This document shows positions 44,732 to 54,704 of a DNA stretch of 64,000 nt, in pieces. Numbering within the stretch: the stretch's first letter is position 1; every line of letters starts with the position of its first letter. The notes beneath the pieces were generated by a model, which saw only the letters and a list, made by a program, of their open reading frames with translations, was not told the DNA's origin and ran no database searches. Both the position numbers and the translations under genes were made by a program. The DNA comes from Roseomonas sp. (lineage in GTDB: Bacteria; Pseudomonadota; Alphaproteobacteria; Acetobacterales; Acetobacteraceae), in NCBI GenBank assembly GCA_020249265.1, contig JADCGA010000011.1:1-64000 (forward strand), given 5' to 3'.

Positions 44732-46942
44732 ATGGCCGAAGCCAAGCCCGCCGAATTGCCCATTACCGGCTATCTGGACCGGTTTTCCGCGCGCCCTGGC
44801 GAAAGCCTGGCGGTTAAGATCAGCGTGCCGAGCGGCGGGCACTACCGCGCAAGGCTGCGGCGCGTGATTTCCGGCGACCCCAACCCAGCCGGGCCGGGGC
44901 TGCAGTTTGAGGACCTCTCCGCCCGTTTCGATGCCGAATTTCAGGGCCGCCGCCAGCCTATCCGGCTTGGGTCCCACGCCCTGATACCGAAGGCACCGCA
45001 GCGATCGGCAGGGCCGGTGACCTGGACGGCGTTGGTCTGGTTCCAGGCGCAGCCCAGCAGCGAAGCGGTGGTGATCAGCGAAGAAGCTGCGGGCCGGCGC
45101 GTCACGCTTTCAGTCGGCCCGCATGGCCCCATGGCACATATCATCTGGGAAGGCGGCGAAAGGCAGCTTGGCCTTGGTGCGGCCCTGCCCTTGCGGCGCT
45201 GGCACCGGCTTTGGCTGAGTGCTGATCCCGCCACTGGCCGCATGCTGCTGGGGGCGCAGTGCATTGAAGATGCCTCCCCCGCCAGCACGCGTGAGGTCTC
45301 GGCAGCAGGTATGGCGCTGCCCGATGGCGCGGGCGTGGTGATGATTGCTGCGGAAAACGCCACCGCGCCCAGCGCGCATCTAACCGGCAAGATTGAAGAA
45401 CCCGCCATCCTGGCCGGCTTTCACGCCGAATGGCCGCGCCCGGATCAGCCGCTTTCCGCGGCCTCGCCCGCATTGATCGCAGCCTGGGATTTTGCGCGCG
45501 GCATCGCGACGCAGCGCGTGGAAGATATCGGCCCGCAAGCCTGCCATGGCGATTTGGTGAATGTGCCGACCCGCGCTGTTGTTGGTGCGCGCTGGTCGGG
45601 GGCCGAGATGTGCTGGCGCCACGCGCCCGCCGATTACGGCGCCATCCATTTTCACGCCGATGATTTGAGCGATTGCGGCTGGGCGGATGATTTCAGCTTC
45701 TCCGTGCCAGCGGATTTACGTTCCGGCGCCTATGCGCTGCATGTCAGTTGCGCCGAAGGTGAGGATCACATCCCCTTCTATGTGCTGCCCCCGCGCGGGA
45801 CGGCCACCGCGCCCATCGCCTTTTTGGCTTCCACCTTCACCTATCAGGCCTATGCCAATCATTCGCGCGGCAATGCGGATGCAGCCTATCGCGCCCGCGT
45901 CGCCGCCTGGGGCGCTTATCCGCATAATCCGGATGATTTCCCGATCTATGGGCGTTCCACCTATAACCGCCATCCGGATAATAGTGGCATCGCCTTTTCA
46001 TCGCGACTGCGCCCGATTCTGACGATGCGGCCTGGGTTTCTAACCTTCAATGATGCGAAGGGATCAGGGCTTAGGCATTACCCCGCCGATACGCATATCC
46101 TGGCCTGGCTGGAAGCGCGCGGCATGGCCTTCGATGTGATCACGGATCACGATTTGCACGAAGAAGGCGCGGCACTGCTGGCCAATTACAAGGTGGTGAT
46201 GACCGGTTCGCATCCAGAATATCACACGTCGCAAACGCTTGATGCGCTTTACGCCTATACGCGCAGCGGCGGGCGCATGATGTATCTGGGTGGCAACGGT
46301 TTCTATTGGCGCATCGCACAGCCCACCGATTTGCCCGGCACGTTTGAATTGCGCCGCGCCGAGGGCGGCATTCGCGCCTGGGCCGCGGAACCAGGCGAAT
46401 ATTATCACCAGACGGACGGCGCCTATGGCGGGTTGTGGCGGCGCAATCGCCGGCCACCGCAGCAATTGGCCGGTGTGGGCTTTTCCGGCCAGGGGTTGTT
46501 TGAAGGCACCTATTACCGCCTGCTGCCGCCGGCGCATGACCCACGCCATGCCTGGATGTTCGAAGGCGTGGAAGGTGAGACCATTGGCGATTATGGGCTT
46601 TCCGGCGGCGGCGCGGCCGGCTTTGAATTGGACCGCGCGGACCCTGCCCTTGGCACGCCCGACGGCACGGCGATTCTGGCCGTTTCCGAAGACCCGCCCG
46701 CTTCCTTTGTCGCGGTGCCTGAGGAATTGCTCTCCCACGTCAATACCGTGAATGGCGAAAAGGCCCAGGCGCTGAAGCGGGGCGAGATCATTTATTTCGA
46801 CACACCCGGCGGCGGAGGCGTCTTCGCCGTTGGTTCCATCACCTATTGCGGCAGCCTGTGGCGCCAGGGGCTTGAGGGGCCGATCAGCCGGCTCACGGAA
46901 AATGTTGTGCGCCGCTTTGCCGGGCTCGCCGATAATGGTTGA
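44732..46942 (+). CDS. N,N-dimethylformamidase large-subunit-like protein
   Basis: 736 aa. The N-terminal part (to about 280) carries a laminin-G/concanavalin-like domain ('SVGPHGPMAHIIWEGGE', 'PLRRWHRLWLSADPATGR'). The C-terminal part has 'GAYALHVSCAEGEDHIPFYV', 'STFTYQAYANHSRG' and 'SGGRMMYLGGNGFYWRI', the DMFase beta C-terminal fold. Known DMFase is an iron amidohydrolase with a small partner subunit; no small subunit is seen within the neighbouring sequence. Where I recall a 'GE-GGLWR' motif in many relatives, this protein reads 'GAYGGLWRR' (about 562), so activity on formamides is uncertain. First gene before a complete Dpp importer. Confidence 0.8.
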   Translation: MAEAKPAELPITGYLDRFSARPGESLAVKISVPSGGHYRARLRRVISGDPNPAGPGLQFEDLSARFDAEFQGRRQPIRLGSHALIPKAPQRSAGPVTWTALVWFQAQPSSEAVVISEEAAGRRVTLSVGPHGPMAHIIWEGGERQLGLGAALPLRRWHRLWLSADPATGRMLLGAQCIEDASPASTREVSAAGMALPDGAGVVMIAAENATAPSAHLTGKIEEPAILAGFHAEWPRPDQPLSAASPALIAAWDFARGIATQRVEDIGPQACHGDLVNVPTRAVVGARWSGAEMCWRHAPADYGAIHFHADDLSDCGWADDFSFSVPADLRSGAYALHVSCAEGEDHIPFYVLPPRGTATAPIAFLASTFTYQAYANHSRGNADAAYRARVAAWGAYPHNPDDFPIYGRSTYNRHPDNSGIAFSSRLRPILTMRPGFLTFNDAKGSGLRHYPADTHILAWLEARGMAFDVITDHDLHEEGAALLANYKVVMTGSHPEYHTSQTLDALYAYTRSGGRMMYLGGNGFYWRIAQPTDLPGTFELRRAEGGIRAWAAEPGEYYHQTDGAYGGLWRRNRRPPQQLAGVGFSGQGLFEGTYYRLLPPAHDPRHAWMFEGVEGETIGDYGLSGGGAAGFELDRADPALGTPDGTAILAVSEDPPASFVAVPEELLSHVNTVNGEKAQALKRGEIIYFDTPGGGGVFAVGSITYCGSLWRQGLEGPISRLTENVVRRFAGLADNG

Positions 46943-46996
46943 CGCCGCGGGGCGCGCGCATGAAGCTACCGCACCACAAATAAAGGGAGAGCATGG

Positions 46997-48571
46997 ATGA
47001 AACGCCTGAGTTTGAGCACGGGTCTTGTTGCCGCTGCCATGGCCCTGTCGGCGGCGCCGCTGCTGGCCGCCCCTTTCACCTGCCCCACGCGCGGCGGAGA
47101 CTTGGTGTTTGGCCAGGAAGCAAATGTCAATTCACTGGATCAGATGACCTCCAGCACGATTTCAACGCGCAATATCGCGATGAATATCTACGAGACGCTG
47201 ATCACGCGCGATGACAATAACCGGCCCATCCCGGAATTGGCCGAAACCATGCAGGAAGCCCCTGATGGCCTGAGCTATACCTTCAAGCTCCGCCAGGGCA
47301 TCACCTTCCATAATGGCAAGGCGCTGACTTCGGCAGATGTTGCGGCTTCCTTCGACCGCTACAACCGAATTGGTCTGCAACGCAGCACGCTGGATAATGT
47401 CGCGGGCTGGGAAACGCCGGACCCTCTCACCTTCATCATCCGCATGAAGCAGGTGCAGCCGACGTTTGTTGAGGCGCTGTCTTCCTTCTCGGTCCCCATT
47501 GTCATCATTCCGTCAGAACATAAGGATGATGAACGCCAGCAGCTTCGCCCTGTGGGCACAGGGCCTTTCCGCCTTTTGGAATTCGTGCCCGGCAGCCATG
47601 CAAGGCTTGGCCGCTTTGATGCCTATAAGCCCAATACAGCCTATGAACAGCGCATGGGCTTTGGTGGCTATCGCGTTGCCTGCCTTGATACTGTGACCTT
47701 CCGCATCGTGACCGAAGCCAGCGCCCGCGTGGCCGGCTTGGAAACCGGCGCGCTGCATGTGGTGGAAGATGTGCCGACACGTTCGGTAGAAGCGCTGCGC
47801 CGCAATAGCGCTATCACCATCCTGCCCTTGCAGAATTGGTGGATCCAGATTGCGCTGCCCAATACTTCGCTGGCGCCCACTGATAATCTGACCTTCCGGC
47901 GCGCCGTGCAGGCGGCGCTTGGTATGGAAGACATCATGGATGCGGCTTCCGACAATAACTTCCGGCTGAATGTCGGTTTCCAATATCCGAACCAGCCAAG
48001 CTTCACGGATGCGGGTAAGGAAACCTACAATATCAACAATCCGCAGCGCGCCCGCGCCCTGCTGCGCGAATCAGGCTATCGCAACGAACCGATCATCATC
48101 CTGACCAATCGTGACCTGACGCCGATGTATAACGCGGCGCTGGTGATGGAACAGCAATTAAAGGCGATTGGCATCAATGCGTCGCTTCGCGTGGTGGATT
48201 GGCCGACATCGGTGCAAATGTCTCAGCGGTTGAATTCAACGGAATGGCATTTCTTCCATTCCGGCTGGGGCACGCAGCCCGCGCTTGGCGCGCTTGCCAC
48301 CATGCAATTCCTGGTTTCCCCGAATGCGGCCTATCGCCCGCGGGATGACAAGGATGATCCGGAAGTGCTGGCCGCCTGGAATGACATGAACATCCTGCGC
48401 GACCCGGCAGCTCGCCAGGAAGCCTTCGTGCGAATGCAGCGCCTGGTGCTGGAACGCGCCTATGCCTATCCCTTCGGGTCACTCACCAAGGTCCAGGCAT
48501 CGCGCGCCAATGTGAAGGGCTTCGCGCCCTTCCGCATTCCGCGCTTTTCCAATGTGTGGATTGAACGTTGA
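46997..48571 (+). CDS. Dipeptide-type ABC transporter substrate-binding protein
   Basis: 524 aa, GGGAGAG before the start. Signal 'LSTGLVAAAMALSAAPLLAA', then a DppA-like fold: 'GGDLVFGQEANVNSLDQMTS', 'TFKLRQGITFHNGKALTSAD', 'LEFVPGSHARLGRFDAYKPN'. Binds the imported solute. Heads a complete operon with two permeases and two ATPases, and follows the DMFase-like gene by 54 bases. Confidence 0.92.
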   Translation: MKRLSLSTGLVAAAMALSAAPLLAAPFTCPTRGGDLVFGQEANVNSLDQMTSSTISTRNIAMNIYETLITRDDNNRPIPELAETMQEAPDGLSYTFKLRQGITFHNGKALTSADVAASFDRYNRIGLQRSTLDNVAGWETPDPLTFIIRMKQVQPTFVEALSSFSVPIVIIPSEHKDDERQQLRPVGTGPFRLLEFVPGSHARLGRFDAYKPNTAYEQRMGFGGYRVACLDTVTFRIVTEASARVAGLETGALHVVEDVPTRSVEALRRNSAITILPLQNWWIQIALPNTSLAPTDNLTFRRAVQAALGMEDIMDAASDNNFRLNVGFQYPNQPSFTDAGKETYNINNPQRARALLRESGYRNEPIIILTNRDLTPMYNAALVMEQQLKAIGINASLRVVDWPTSVQMSQRLNSTEWHFFHSGWGTQPALGALATMQFLVSPNAAYRPRDDKDDPEVLAAWNDMNILRDPAARQEAFVRMQRLVLERAYAYPFGSLTKVQASRANVKGFAPFRIPRFSNVWIER

Positions 48572-48599
48572 GCTTTACGGCTAGGGAGCGCGATTTACC

Positions 48600-49544
48600 T
48601 TGATATTGGTCGCGCTCCGCCGGCTGCTCAGCGCCATTCCGGTATTGTTTATTGTCAGCCTGATTAGCTTCGGGCTGATGCGGCTGATCCCTGGTGACCC
48701 GGCGGCATCCATCGCCGGGCCTTCCGCCACCCCAGCGCAGATTGACCAATTGCGCCGCGATCTTGGGTTGGATGAGCCCTTGTTGATGCAGTTGCTGCAT
48801 TACTACCAAGGGCTATTGCAGGGCGATTTCGGCAAATCGCTGCTGCTTGGCAAGGGCGTGCTGGCCGCCACCCTGGAACGCTTGCCGGTGACCATTGGGC
48901 TTTCACTCTACGCCCTTGTGCTGACGCTGCTGATTGGTGTGACGAGCGGCATTATCGCGGCGCTGCGCCAGAACACCTGGGTGGATCAGGTGGCGATGAT
49001 GATCGCCATGCTCGGCATTTCCATCCCGAATTTCTTTCTGGGCCTGTTGATGATCATTTTCTTCGCTGTGCAACTTGGTTGGTTGCCAAGCGGCGGCTAT
49101 GTGCCCTTCTCACAGGACCCGCTCGGCTGGCTGCGCAGCACCACCATGCCGGCGATATCGCTTGCCTTGCTGCAAGCAGGCTTGCTGGCGCGCATTACGC
49201 GTTCAGGCATGTTGGAAGTGCTGCGGCAGGATTATGTACGCACGGCCCGCGCCAAGGGGCTGCCGGAACGCCAGGTGATCCTCAAGCATGCTTTGGCCAA
49301 TGCGCTGATCCCGATTGTGACCGTGGTGGGCATCATCATCTCACTATTGCTGTCCGGGGCGGTGGTGACGGAAGCGCTGTTCTCCCTGCCCGGTATGGGG
49401 CAATTGCTGACGCAAGCCGTGCTGTCGCGCGATTACCCTATGGTGCAAGGCGGGCTTTTGCTGGTGACGACATTTCTGGTGGTGGTGAATATTCTGGTTG
49501 ATATCCTCTACGCCCTGATTGATCCGCGGGTGCGCTATGAGTGA
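48600..49544 (+). CDS. Dipeptide-type ABC transporter permease (DppB-like)
   Basis: 314 aa from a TTG start (GGGAG 11 bases upstream); no ATG fits the family N-terminus '[20 protein letters not shown]'. Shows '[20 protein letters not shown]', '[20 protein letters not shown]' and the EAA loop '[20 protein letters not shown]'. Its stop is overlapped 8 bases by the DppC gene. Confidence 0.92.
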   Translation: MILVALRRLLSAIPVLFIVSLISFGLMRLIPGDPAASIAGPSATPAQIDQLRRDLGLDEPLLMQLLHYYQGLLQGDFGKSLLLGKGVLAATLERLPVTIGLSLYALVLTLLIGVTSGIIAALRQNTWVDQVAMMIAMLGISIPNFFLGLLMIIFFAVQLGWLPSGGYVPFSQDPLGWLRSTTMPAISLALLQAGLLARITRSGMLEVLRQDYVRTARAKGLPERQVILKHALANALIPIVTVVGIIISLLLSGAVVTEALFSLPGMGQLLTQAVLSRDYPMVQGGLLLVTTFLVVVNILVDILYALIDPRVRYE

Positions 49545-50430
49545 CGCCGCCGCCGCCATAGACGCCGAAGGTATTGCGCTAAAGCGCGAACATCCGGCGC
49601 GTGCGACCATCAAGCGCCTGTTGCGGCATCGGTTGTTCATGACCGGGCTCGTGCTTTTCCTGATCATCGCCATTACCGCCATCCTGGCGCCCTGGATTAC
49701 CGATGTTGATCCCAACCGGCTTTCCATGCGCAACAAATTCAAGCCGCCTGGTGAAGGCTGGGTTTTCGGCACGGATAGTTTTGGGCGCAGCCTGTGGTCC
49801 CGCGTGGTCTGGGGCGCGCAGCTTTCCATGCTGATTGGCGCTTCCGTGGTGGCGCTGAATGCGGTGTTCGGCATTTTGATCGGCGCCGCTGCCGGTTACT
49901 TCCGCCGCATTGATAATTTGCTGATGCGCATCAATGACGCGCTGATGGCCTTCCCGGCCATTCTACTCGCCATCGCGGTTACTTCCGTGTTGGGGCCTTC
50001 GACCTTCAATGTCATTCTGGCGCTTGGGATTGTCTATATCCCGCGTACGGCACGCATTGTGCGATCTTCTGTGATTGTCCTGCGGGAAATGGAATTCGTG
50101 CAAGCGGCCGTCGCCGCCGGTGCGGGCCATTGGCGTATCCTCACGCGCCACATTCTGCCCAATGCCATGGCGCCGGTGATTGTGCAGCTTTCCTTCCTGT
50201 TCGCTTTTGCGGTGCTGTCTGAAGCCACACTTTCCTTCCTGGGTGTTGGTGCAGTGCCGCCCACGCCGACCTGGGGCAATATCATGGCCGAAGGGCGAGA
50301 CTTCATGCGTGAAGCGCCCTGGATCATCACCATCCCAGGCATTGCGCTCATGATCACAGTGATGGGGTTGAATTTCCTTGGCGATGGCTTGCGCGATGTG
50401 CTTGACCCTCGGCTCAGGATTCAACAGTGA
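49537..50430 (+). CDS. Dipeptide-type ABC transporter permease (DppC-like)
   Basis: 297 aa from the ATG at 49537; an upstream ATG at 49519 lies further into DppB. Helices begin 'RLFMTGLVLFLIIAITAILA', then 'VFGTDSFGRSLWSRVVWGAQ' and EAA loop 'VQAAVAAGAGHWRILTRHIL'. Overlaps DppB and, by GTGA, DppD. Confidence 0.92.
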   Translation: MSDAAAAIDAEGIALKREHPARATIKRLLRHRLFMTGLVLFLIIAITAILAPWITDVDPNRLSMRNKFKPPGEGWVFGTDSFGRSLWSRVVWGAQLSMLIGASVVALNAVFGILIGAAAGYFRRIDNLLMRINDALMAFPAILLAIAVTSVLGPSTFNVILALGIVYIPRTARIVRSSVIVLREMEFVQAAVAAGAGHWRILTRHILPNAMAPVIVQLSFLFAFAVLSEATLSFLGVGAVPPTPTWGNIMAEGRDFMREAPWIITIPGIALMITVMGLNFLGDGLRDVLDPRLRIQQ

Positions 50431-51404
50431 CGTTGCTTGATGTTCAGGGGCTGACAACGGCCTTCATGACCGGGCGCGGGGAAATCACCGCGATCGAGGA
50501 GGTGTCCTTCTCACTCAAGGAGGGTGAAATCCTCGGCATTGTCGGTGAAAGCGGTAGCGGCAAAAGTGTCACGGCACTCACCATCATGGGCCTGCTGCCG
50601 ACACCGCCCGCGCGCATCGCCGCCGGCAAGGTGATGTTCCAGGGCAAGGAACTGACCAAGCTTTCATCGCGGGAAATGCAGCGCATTCGTGGCCCCGGCA
50701 TTGCCATGATTTTCCAGGAACCCATGACATCGCTGAACCCCGTGTTTTCCATTGGCGATCAGATCATGGAAACCATCAAGGCGCATGAAAACCTGCCCGC
50801 CGCTGCACTCCGCAAGCGCGCGATTGATATGCTGGACAAGGTTGGCATTCCATCAGCGGCGCGGCGGCTGGATGATTACCCGCATCAGATGTCCGGCGGG
50901 CAGCGGCAGCGCGTGATGATCGCCATTGCGCTCGCCTGCAACCCAAAGCTGCTGATTGCCGATGAGCCAACCACGGCGCTTGATGTGACCATTCAGGCGC
51001 AAATCCTCGATCTACTGATGGATTTGCGGGATGAATTCCGCATGGCGATCATGATCATCACGCACAACATGGGCGTTATTGCGGAAACGGCAGACCGCGT
51101 GCTGGTGATGTATGCCGGGCGCGTGATTGAAGAAGCACCGGTGGCGCGGGTTTTTGACCATCCCATACATCCCTACACGCGCGGCTTGCTGGAATGCGTG
51201 CCGTCCATCACGGAGGACCGCGCGCGGCTGATCGCCATCCCCGGCACCCTGCCTGACCCCGCGCGCCGCCCACCTGGCTGCCGCTATAGTGTGCGCTGCC
51301 GTTATGCGCAGCCAAGTTGCAGTGAGAGCCTGCCGCCGCTGATCCTGGAGGAAGCGGATCATTGGGCCGCCTGCCTCCGCGCCAAGGAATTGGCCGCGCC
51401 ATGA
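50427..51404 (+). CDS. Dipeptide-type ABC transporter ATPase (DppD-like)
   Basis: 325 aa, GTG start overlapping the DppC stop. Walker A '[16 protein letters not shown]', Q-loop '[17 protein letters not shown]', signature '[16 protein letters not shown]', Walker B '[12 protein letters not shown]'. Cys-motif tail '[15 protein letters not shown]' is present. Confidence 0.93.
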   Translation: MTLLDVQGLTTAFMTGRGEITAIEEVSFSLKEGEILGIVGESGSGKSVTALTIMGLLPTPPARIAAGKVMFQGKELTKLSSREMQRIRGPGIAMIFQEPMTSLNPVFSIGDQIMETIKAHENLPAAALRKRAIDMLDKVGIPSAARRLDDYPHQMSGGQRQRVMIAIALACNPKLLIADEPTTALDVTIQAQILDLLMDLRDEFRMAIMIITHNMGVIAETADRVLVMYAGRVIEEAPVARVFDHPIHPYTRGLLECVPSITEDRARLIAIPGTLPDPARRPPGCRYSVRCRYAQPSCSESLPPLILEEADHWAACLRAKELAAP

Positions 51405-52387
51405 CCGAGCCCCTGATCAGCGCGGAAAACCTCGCCAAGCATTTTGATGTTGGCGGCGGCGGCCTGTTTCTACGCAGCAAAACCAGCAAGCTGCGCGCGG
51501 TGGATGATGTGGCGCTTTCCATCATGCCTGGCGAAACCCTGGGGCTGGTCGGTGAATCCGGCTGTGGCAAATCCACCCTTGGGCGGCTACTGATCAGGCT
51601 GCTGGACCCGACCACGGGCAATATCCGCTTTCAGGGGCAGGAAATCACCGGGCTGGGCCGCGCGGCGATGCGTGAATTTCGCCGGTCCATGCAGATTATT
51701 TTCCAAGACCCCTATGGCGCGCTCAATCCGCGCATGGCTGTCGAGGATATCATCGCTGAACCGCTGGTGATCCATGGCGCGAAGCATGGCACCGAAACGC
51801 GCCAGCAGGTCACGGAAATGCTCGATCGCGTCGGCCTGCCACGCCGCGCGCTGGATCGCTTTCCGCATGAATTTTCCGGCGGCCAACGCCAACGCATCGG
51901 CATCGCCCGCGCGCTGATCCTACGCCCGCGCTTTGTTGTGTGTGATGAGGCTGTCTCGGCGCTTGATGTTTCCGTCCAGGCGCAGATCGTTAATCTGTTG
52001 CAGGATTTACAGCGCGATATGGGGCTGACCTATCTGTTCATCGCGCATGATCTTTCGGTGGTGCGGCATATCTCTGACCGTGTCGCGGTGATGTATCTTG
52101 GCAAGATTGTGGAAGTTGCTGAAAAGCGCGTGATCTACACGACACCGCAGCATCCCTATACGCGCGCTTTGATTGCCGCCGTGCCGGCGCCGCATCCTTC
52201 TCGGCGGTCACGCGGCAAGCGGGAGAATATCGTTGGCGATATCCCAAGCGCGCTCAACCCGCCTTCTGGTTGCCGCTTTCACACGCGCTGCCCGCATGTG
52301 ATGCCCATTTGCCGGGAAGCAGCGCCGCCACTTGTTGAAACGCAACCAGGGCATCAGGTGGCCTGCCATTTGATGACCCAAGCCTGA
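51401..52387 (+). CDS. Dipeptide-type ABC transporter ATPase (DppF-like)
   Basis: 328 aa from the ATGA overlap at 51401; a start at 51362 lies inside DppD. Walker A '[18 protein letters not shown]', Q-loop '[18 protein letters not shown]', signature '[16 protein letters not shown]', Walker B '[12 protein letters not shown]' (EAV replaces the usual EPT/EPV). Tail '[16 protein letters not shown]'. Completes the importer; the deacylase gene follows 14 bases later. Confidence 0.92.
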   Translation: MTEPLISAENLAKHFDVGGGGLFLRSKTSKLRAVDDVALSIMPGETLGLVGESGCGKSTLGRLLIRLLDPTTGNIRFQGQEITGLGRAAMREFRRSMQIIFQDPYGALNPRMAVEDIIAEPLVIHGAKHGTETRQQVTEMLDRVGLPRRALDRFPHEFSGGQRQRIGIARALILRPRFVVCDEAVSALDVSVQAQIVNLLQDLQRDMGLTYLFIAHDLSVVRHISDRVAVMYLGKIVEVAEKRVIYTTPQHPYTRALIAAVPAPHPSRRSRGKRENIVGDIPSALNPPSGCRFHTRCPHVMPICREAAPPLVETQPGHQVACHLMTQA

Positions 52388-52401
52388 ATAGGGAAAACAC
52401 C

Positions 52402-53430
52402 ATGGCTGACGCGCCGCGCAAATCGCGCCTTGTTTCCGAAGTTGATTTCAACAGGGATGGCAAGCAGACAGGCTTTATTCGCCTGTTTCATTCAACCCAT
52501 GACAGCGCCTATGGCTTCCTGCCCATCCCGATTGTGGTGGTGAAGAATGGCGAAGGGCCGACCGCGCTTTTCACTTCCGGCAATCATGGCGATGAATATG
52601 AAGGCCAGGTGGCGCTGACGAATTTGGCTAAGTCGCTTGATCCTGCACGCATCAAGGGGCGCGTGATTATTCTGACCATGGCGAATTACCCGGCAGCACT
52701 TGCGGGGCGGCGCGTTTCGCCGATTGATGATCTCAATCTGAACCGGATTTTTCCGGGTGATCCGGATGGCACGGTCACGCGGCAGATCGCGCATTACATT
52801 GACAGCGAATTGATCCCACTCGCGGATTTTGTGATGGATTTGCATTCGGGTGGATCGTCGCTGAATTACGTGCCTTGCGCCTTGGCGACGCAATCCAACG
52901 ATCCCGCACTGTTCCAGAAGCAATTGGCGGCGCTGCGCGCCTTTGGGGCCCCCTTCACCTATATTCAGGGCGGCGCGCAAGGTCAGGGCGGGAATCAGAC
53001 ACTCGGCAGCGGGGCAGAACGGCGCGGTAAGATTGCGCTTGGCAGCGAATTGGGCGGTTGCGGCACGGTCAATCCGGCCGGCCTTGCGATTGCCGAACGC
53101 GGCGTGCGCAATGTGCTGGTGCATCTTGGCATTTTGCCGAAGTCAGACTGGGTCGAACCGCCCTCACCCACACGCTTCCTGGATGTGCGCGGGCAGGATT
53201 ATTATGTCTATGCGCCGGAAAACGGCGTTTTTGAGCCGTTGGTCCAACTCGGCGATATGGTGTCCATCGGCACGCCCGCAGCGCGTATTCATTTCACGGA
53301 AACGCCCTGGCTGCCGCCGGTTGAAATCACCTTCAAGGCGGCGGGCATTGTAATGTGTCAGCGCATCCCGGCGCGCACCAAGCGCGGGGATTGCCTGTTC
53401 CATTTGGCGAGTGATTTGAAGATCGCGTAA
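52402..53430 (+). CDS. Aspartoacylase/succinylglutamate-desuccinylase family deacylase, DoeB-like
   Basis: 342 aa zinc carboxypeptidase-like (M14) fold. Zinc ligands fit 'FTSGNHGDEYEGQVALTNLA' (His and Glu) and 'FVMDLHSGGSSLNYVP' (second His); 'INRIFPGD'-type substrate loop appears as 'LNLNRIFPGDPDGTVTRQIA'. It resembles DoeB, the N-acetyl-diaminobutyrate deacetylase of ectoine breakdown, but no other ectoine genes are here. Placed after the importer, it may deacylate the imported compound. Last gene of the operon. Confidence 0.85.
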   Translation: MADAPRKSRLVSEVDFNRDGKQTGFIRLFHSTHDSAYGFLPIPIVVVKNGEGPTALFTSGNHGDEYEGQVALTNLAKSLDPARIKGRVIILTMANYPAALAGRRVSPIDDLNLNRIFPGDPDGTVTRQIAHYIDSELIPLADFVMDLHSGGSSLNYVPCALATQSNDPALFQKQLAALRAFGAPFTYIQGGAQGQGGNQTLGSGAERRGKIALGSELGGCGTVNPAGLAIAERGVRNVLVHLGILPKSDWVEPPSPTRFLDVRGQDYYVYAPENGVFEPLVQLGDMVSIGTPAARIHFTETPWLPPVEITFKAAGIVMCQRIPARTKRGDCLFHLASDLKIA

Positions 53431-53458
53431 CGCCTGACCGCCGCAAGGGATCAGGCGT
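53430..53458. terminator. Stem-loop between convergent deacylase and HpaI-type genes
   Basis: ACGCCTGA and TCAGGCGT form an 8-bp stem around 13 bases directly at the end of the deacylase gene. No T-run follows, so termination would be weak. It could serve both converging genes. Confidence 0.5.
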
Positions 53459-53463
53459 AGCTC

Positions 53464-54213
53464 TCAGCGCTTGATCCCGGCGATCGCGTTCTGAATGCCG
53501 GTGGTGGCCCAGGGGCCCCAGGGCATGGTGAAGAACTTGAAGCCCTTATCCACGAAGAAATTCGGCTCCATGCCCGGCGGGATGAAATACATGCCGGCGG
53601 CAATGCCATGCTTGGCCGCAGCTGCAGCGATTTTATCAAGCGCGCGCTGATAGGTATCGCAAGCGTAATCCAGCGGCACATCCAATTCGATGGAAAGATC
53701 GGAAGGCCCAATCAGCAAAACATCCACGCCCGGCACCGAGGCGATGGCATCAAGATTTTCCAGCGCCTGCTTGGTTTCGATCATGGGCACAATGACCAGT
53801 TCCTTGTTCACCGTATCCATATAGTCACGGTATTTTGGGAACTCCCCCCATTCGCCGCGCACGCCCGCATTGCTGCGATTTCCCTGCGGATAATAGCGGC
53901 AGGAACGCACCATCGCCTCGGCCTCGGCGCGCGTATTGATCATGGGCGCAATGATGCCACGCGCGCCGGCATCCAAGGCGAAGCAAATCTGATCCGCCTG
54001 GTTGGCAGCAACGCGCACAAAGGGGGCAGCCTTCTTGCCGCGCATCGCCTGAATGGAAGGCGCCATTTGCTTGATCTCATAGGGGGAGTGCTGCGTGTCG
54101 AATAGAATGAAATCAAAGCCGGCATCAGCCAGCACCGATACATCAATATTCGGCCCCGCCGTTGTTCCAACCGCGGTTTTGCCTGATTTGATGGTTTGCT
54201 TGATGGCATTCAT
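53464..54213 (-). CDS. HpcH/HpaI-family aldolase
   Basis: 249 aa, GGAGGAGATGAG before the start. Pyruvate-type class II aldolase of the HpaI group: 'DFILFDTQHSPYEIKQMAPS' (catalytic His/Asp region), 'PFVRVAANQADQICFALDAG', 'IVPMIETKQALENLDAI' (metal Glu) and 'VLLIGPSDLSIELDVPLD' (metal Asp). Family members cleave 4-hydroxy-2-oxo acids to pyruvate or a related aldehyde. The metal-binding residues are kept; the substrate is not known. It may complete the catabolic block of the operon on the other strand. Confidence 0.88.
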   Translation of the reverse strand: MNAIKQTIKSGKTAVGTTAGPNIDVSVLADAGFDFILFDTQHSPYEIKQMAPSIQAMRGKKAAPFVRVAANQADQICFALDAGARGIIAPMINTRAEAEAMVRSCRYYPQGNRSNAGVRGEWGEFPKYRDYMDTVNKELVIVPMIETKQALENLDAIASVPGVDVLLIGPSDLSIELDVPLDYACDTYQRALDKIAAAAAKHGIAAGMYFIPPGMEPNFFVDKGFKFFTMPWGPWATTGIQNAIAGIKR

Positions 54214-54557
54214 GTGATCTCATCTCCTCCAGAATGATCTGGCACTGAAAGGAAGCCCCTCAGAGCCATTTGATTGCTTTGCGCCGTCTTGATGCCCCTC
54301 AAGCGCTTGGATGCGTCCCCAGCCAAATGAATTGGGCAAAACTTTGCTTGGCGACCACGCTTGGCCGATCAGGCTAGCCGCCATTTGAAAAGCTTGGCAA
54401 GAGTCTGGGACAGGCATCTGGTTCCATGCGGTGTACAGGTCCCAAGCATGGCAACGCAGGCGCAAAACGGGATTGTGATGGCCGTTAGCGTGAAGCCTCT
54501 GCGCAGGATGCTCGCCCAGGGCGGCATCCTGCCCTAACGGCTGGGGTGGAGCTTCCG
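54214..54557. other. Unannotated stretch with a compact inverted-repeat block
   Basis: No gene with family similarity is seen. The 54220-54465 minus-strand frame (81 aa) looks random. Two short plus-strand frames exist, one of 29 codons starting 54448, but they are not supported. The right half folds strongly (see 54479-54570). Base composition is less GC-rich than the neighbouring genes. Confidence 0.5.
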
Positions 54558-54570
54558 GTGGAAACCCAGC
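54479..54570. other. Nested inverted repeats, candidate structured RNA
   Basis: GCCGTTAG (54481-54488) pairs with CTAACGGC (54534-54541), enclosing a perfect 9-bp hairpin GCAGGATGC/GCATCCTGC (54503-54511, 54524-54532). Next to it GCTGGG (54540-54545) pairs with CCCAGC (54565-54570), with TTCC/GGAA inside. The element straddles two short unproven frames and lies between two minus-strand genes. Transcription strand unknown. Confidence 0.4.
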
Positions 54571-54704
54571 GCCTATCTTCTGGAATTCAGCAAACGATAT
54601 GGCTTGTCAACATGAATCAGGCCAGGGCCGATCTCCAGCGAAGCTTGTCACTGCGCGTGCCTCGGTACATTCATCCGGAGCATGCGAAACTCGGCATCAG
54701 CTAA
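54558..54704 (+). CDS. Possible small protein, unproven
   Basis: A 48-codon frame with GTG start and a GGAG 7 bases upstream, ending at TAA 54702-54704. The predicted peptide is hydrophilic apart from 'QQTIWLVN' and is rich in Arg, Gln and Leu; I recognise no family. It overlaps the last four bases of the regulator gene on the other strand. It may be chance; only the ribosome-site position and lack of stops argue for it. Confidence 0.2.
   Translation: METQRLSSGIQQTIWLVNMNQARADLQRSLSLRVPRYIHPEHAKLGIS

Noticed and set aside
54220-54465. 81-aa minus-strand frame after the HpaI-type gene
   Set aside because: No ribosome site, no family likeness and Trp/Ser-rich random look.
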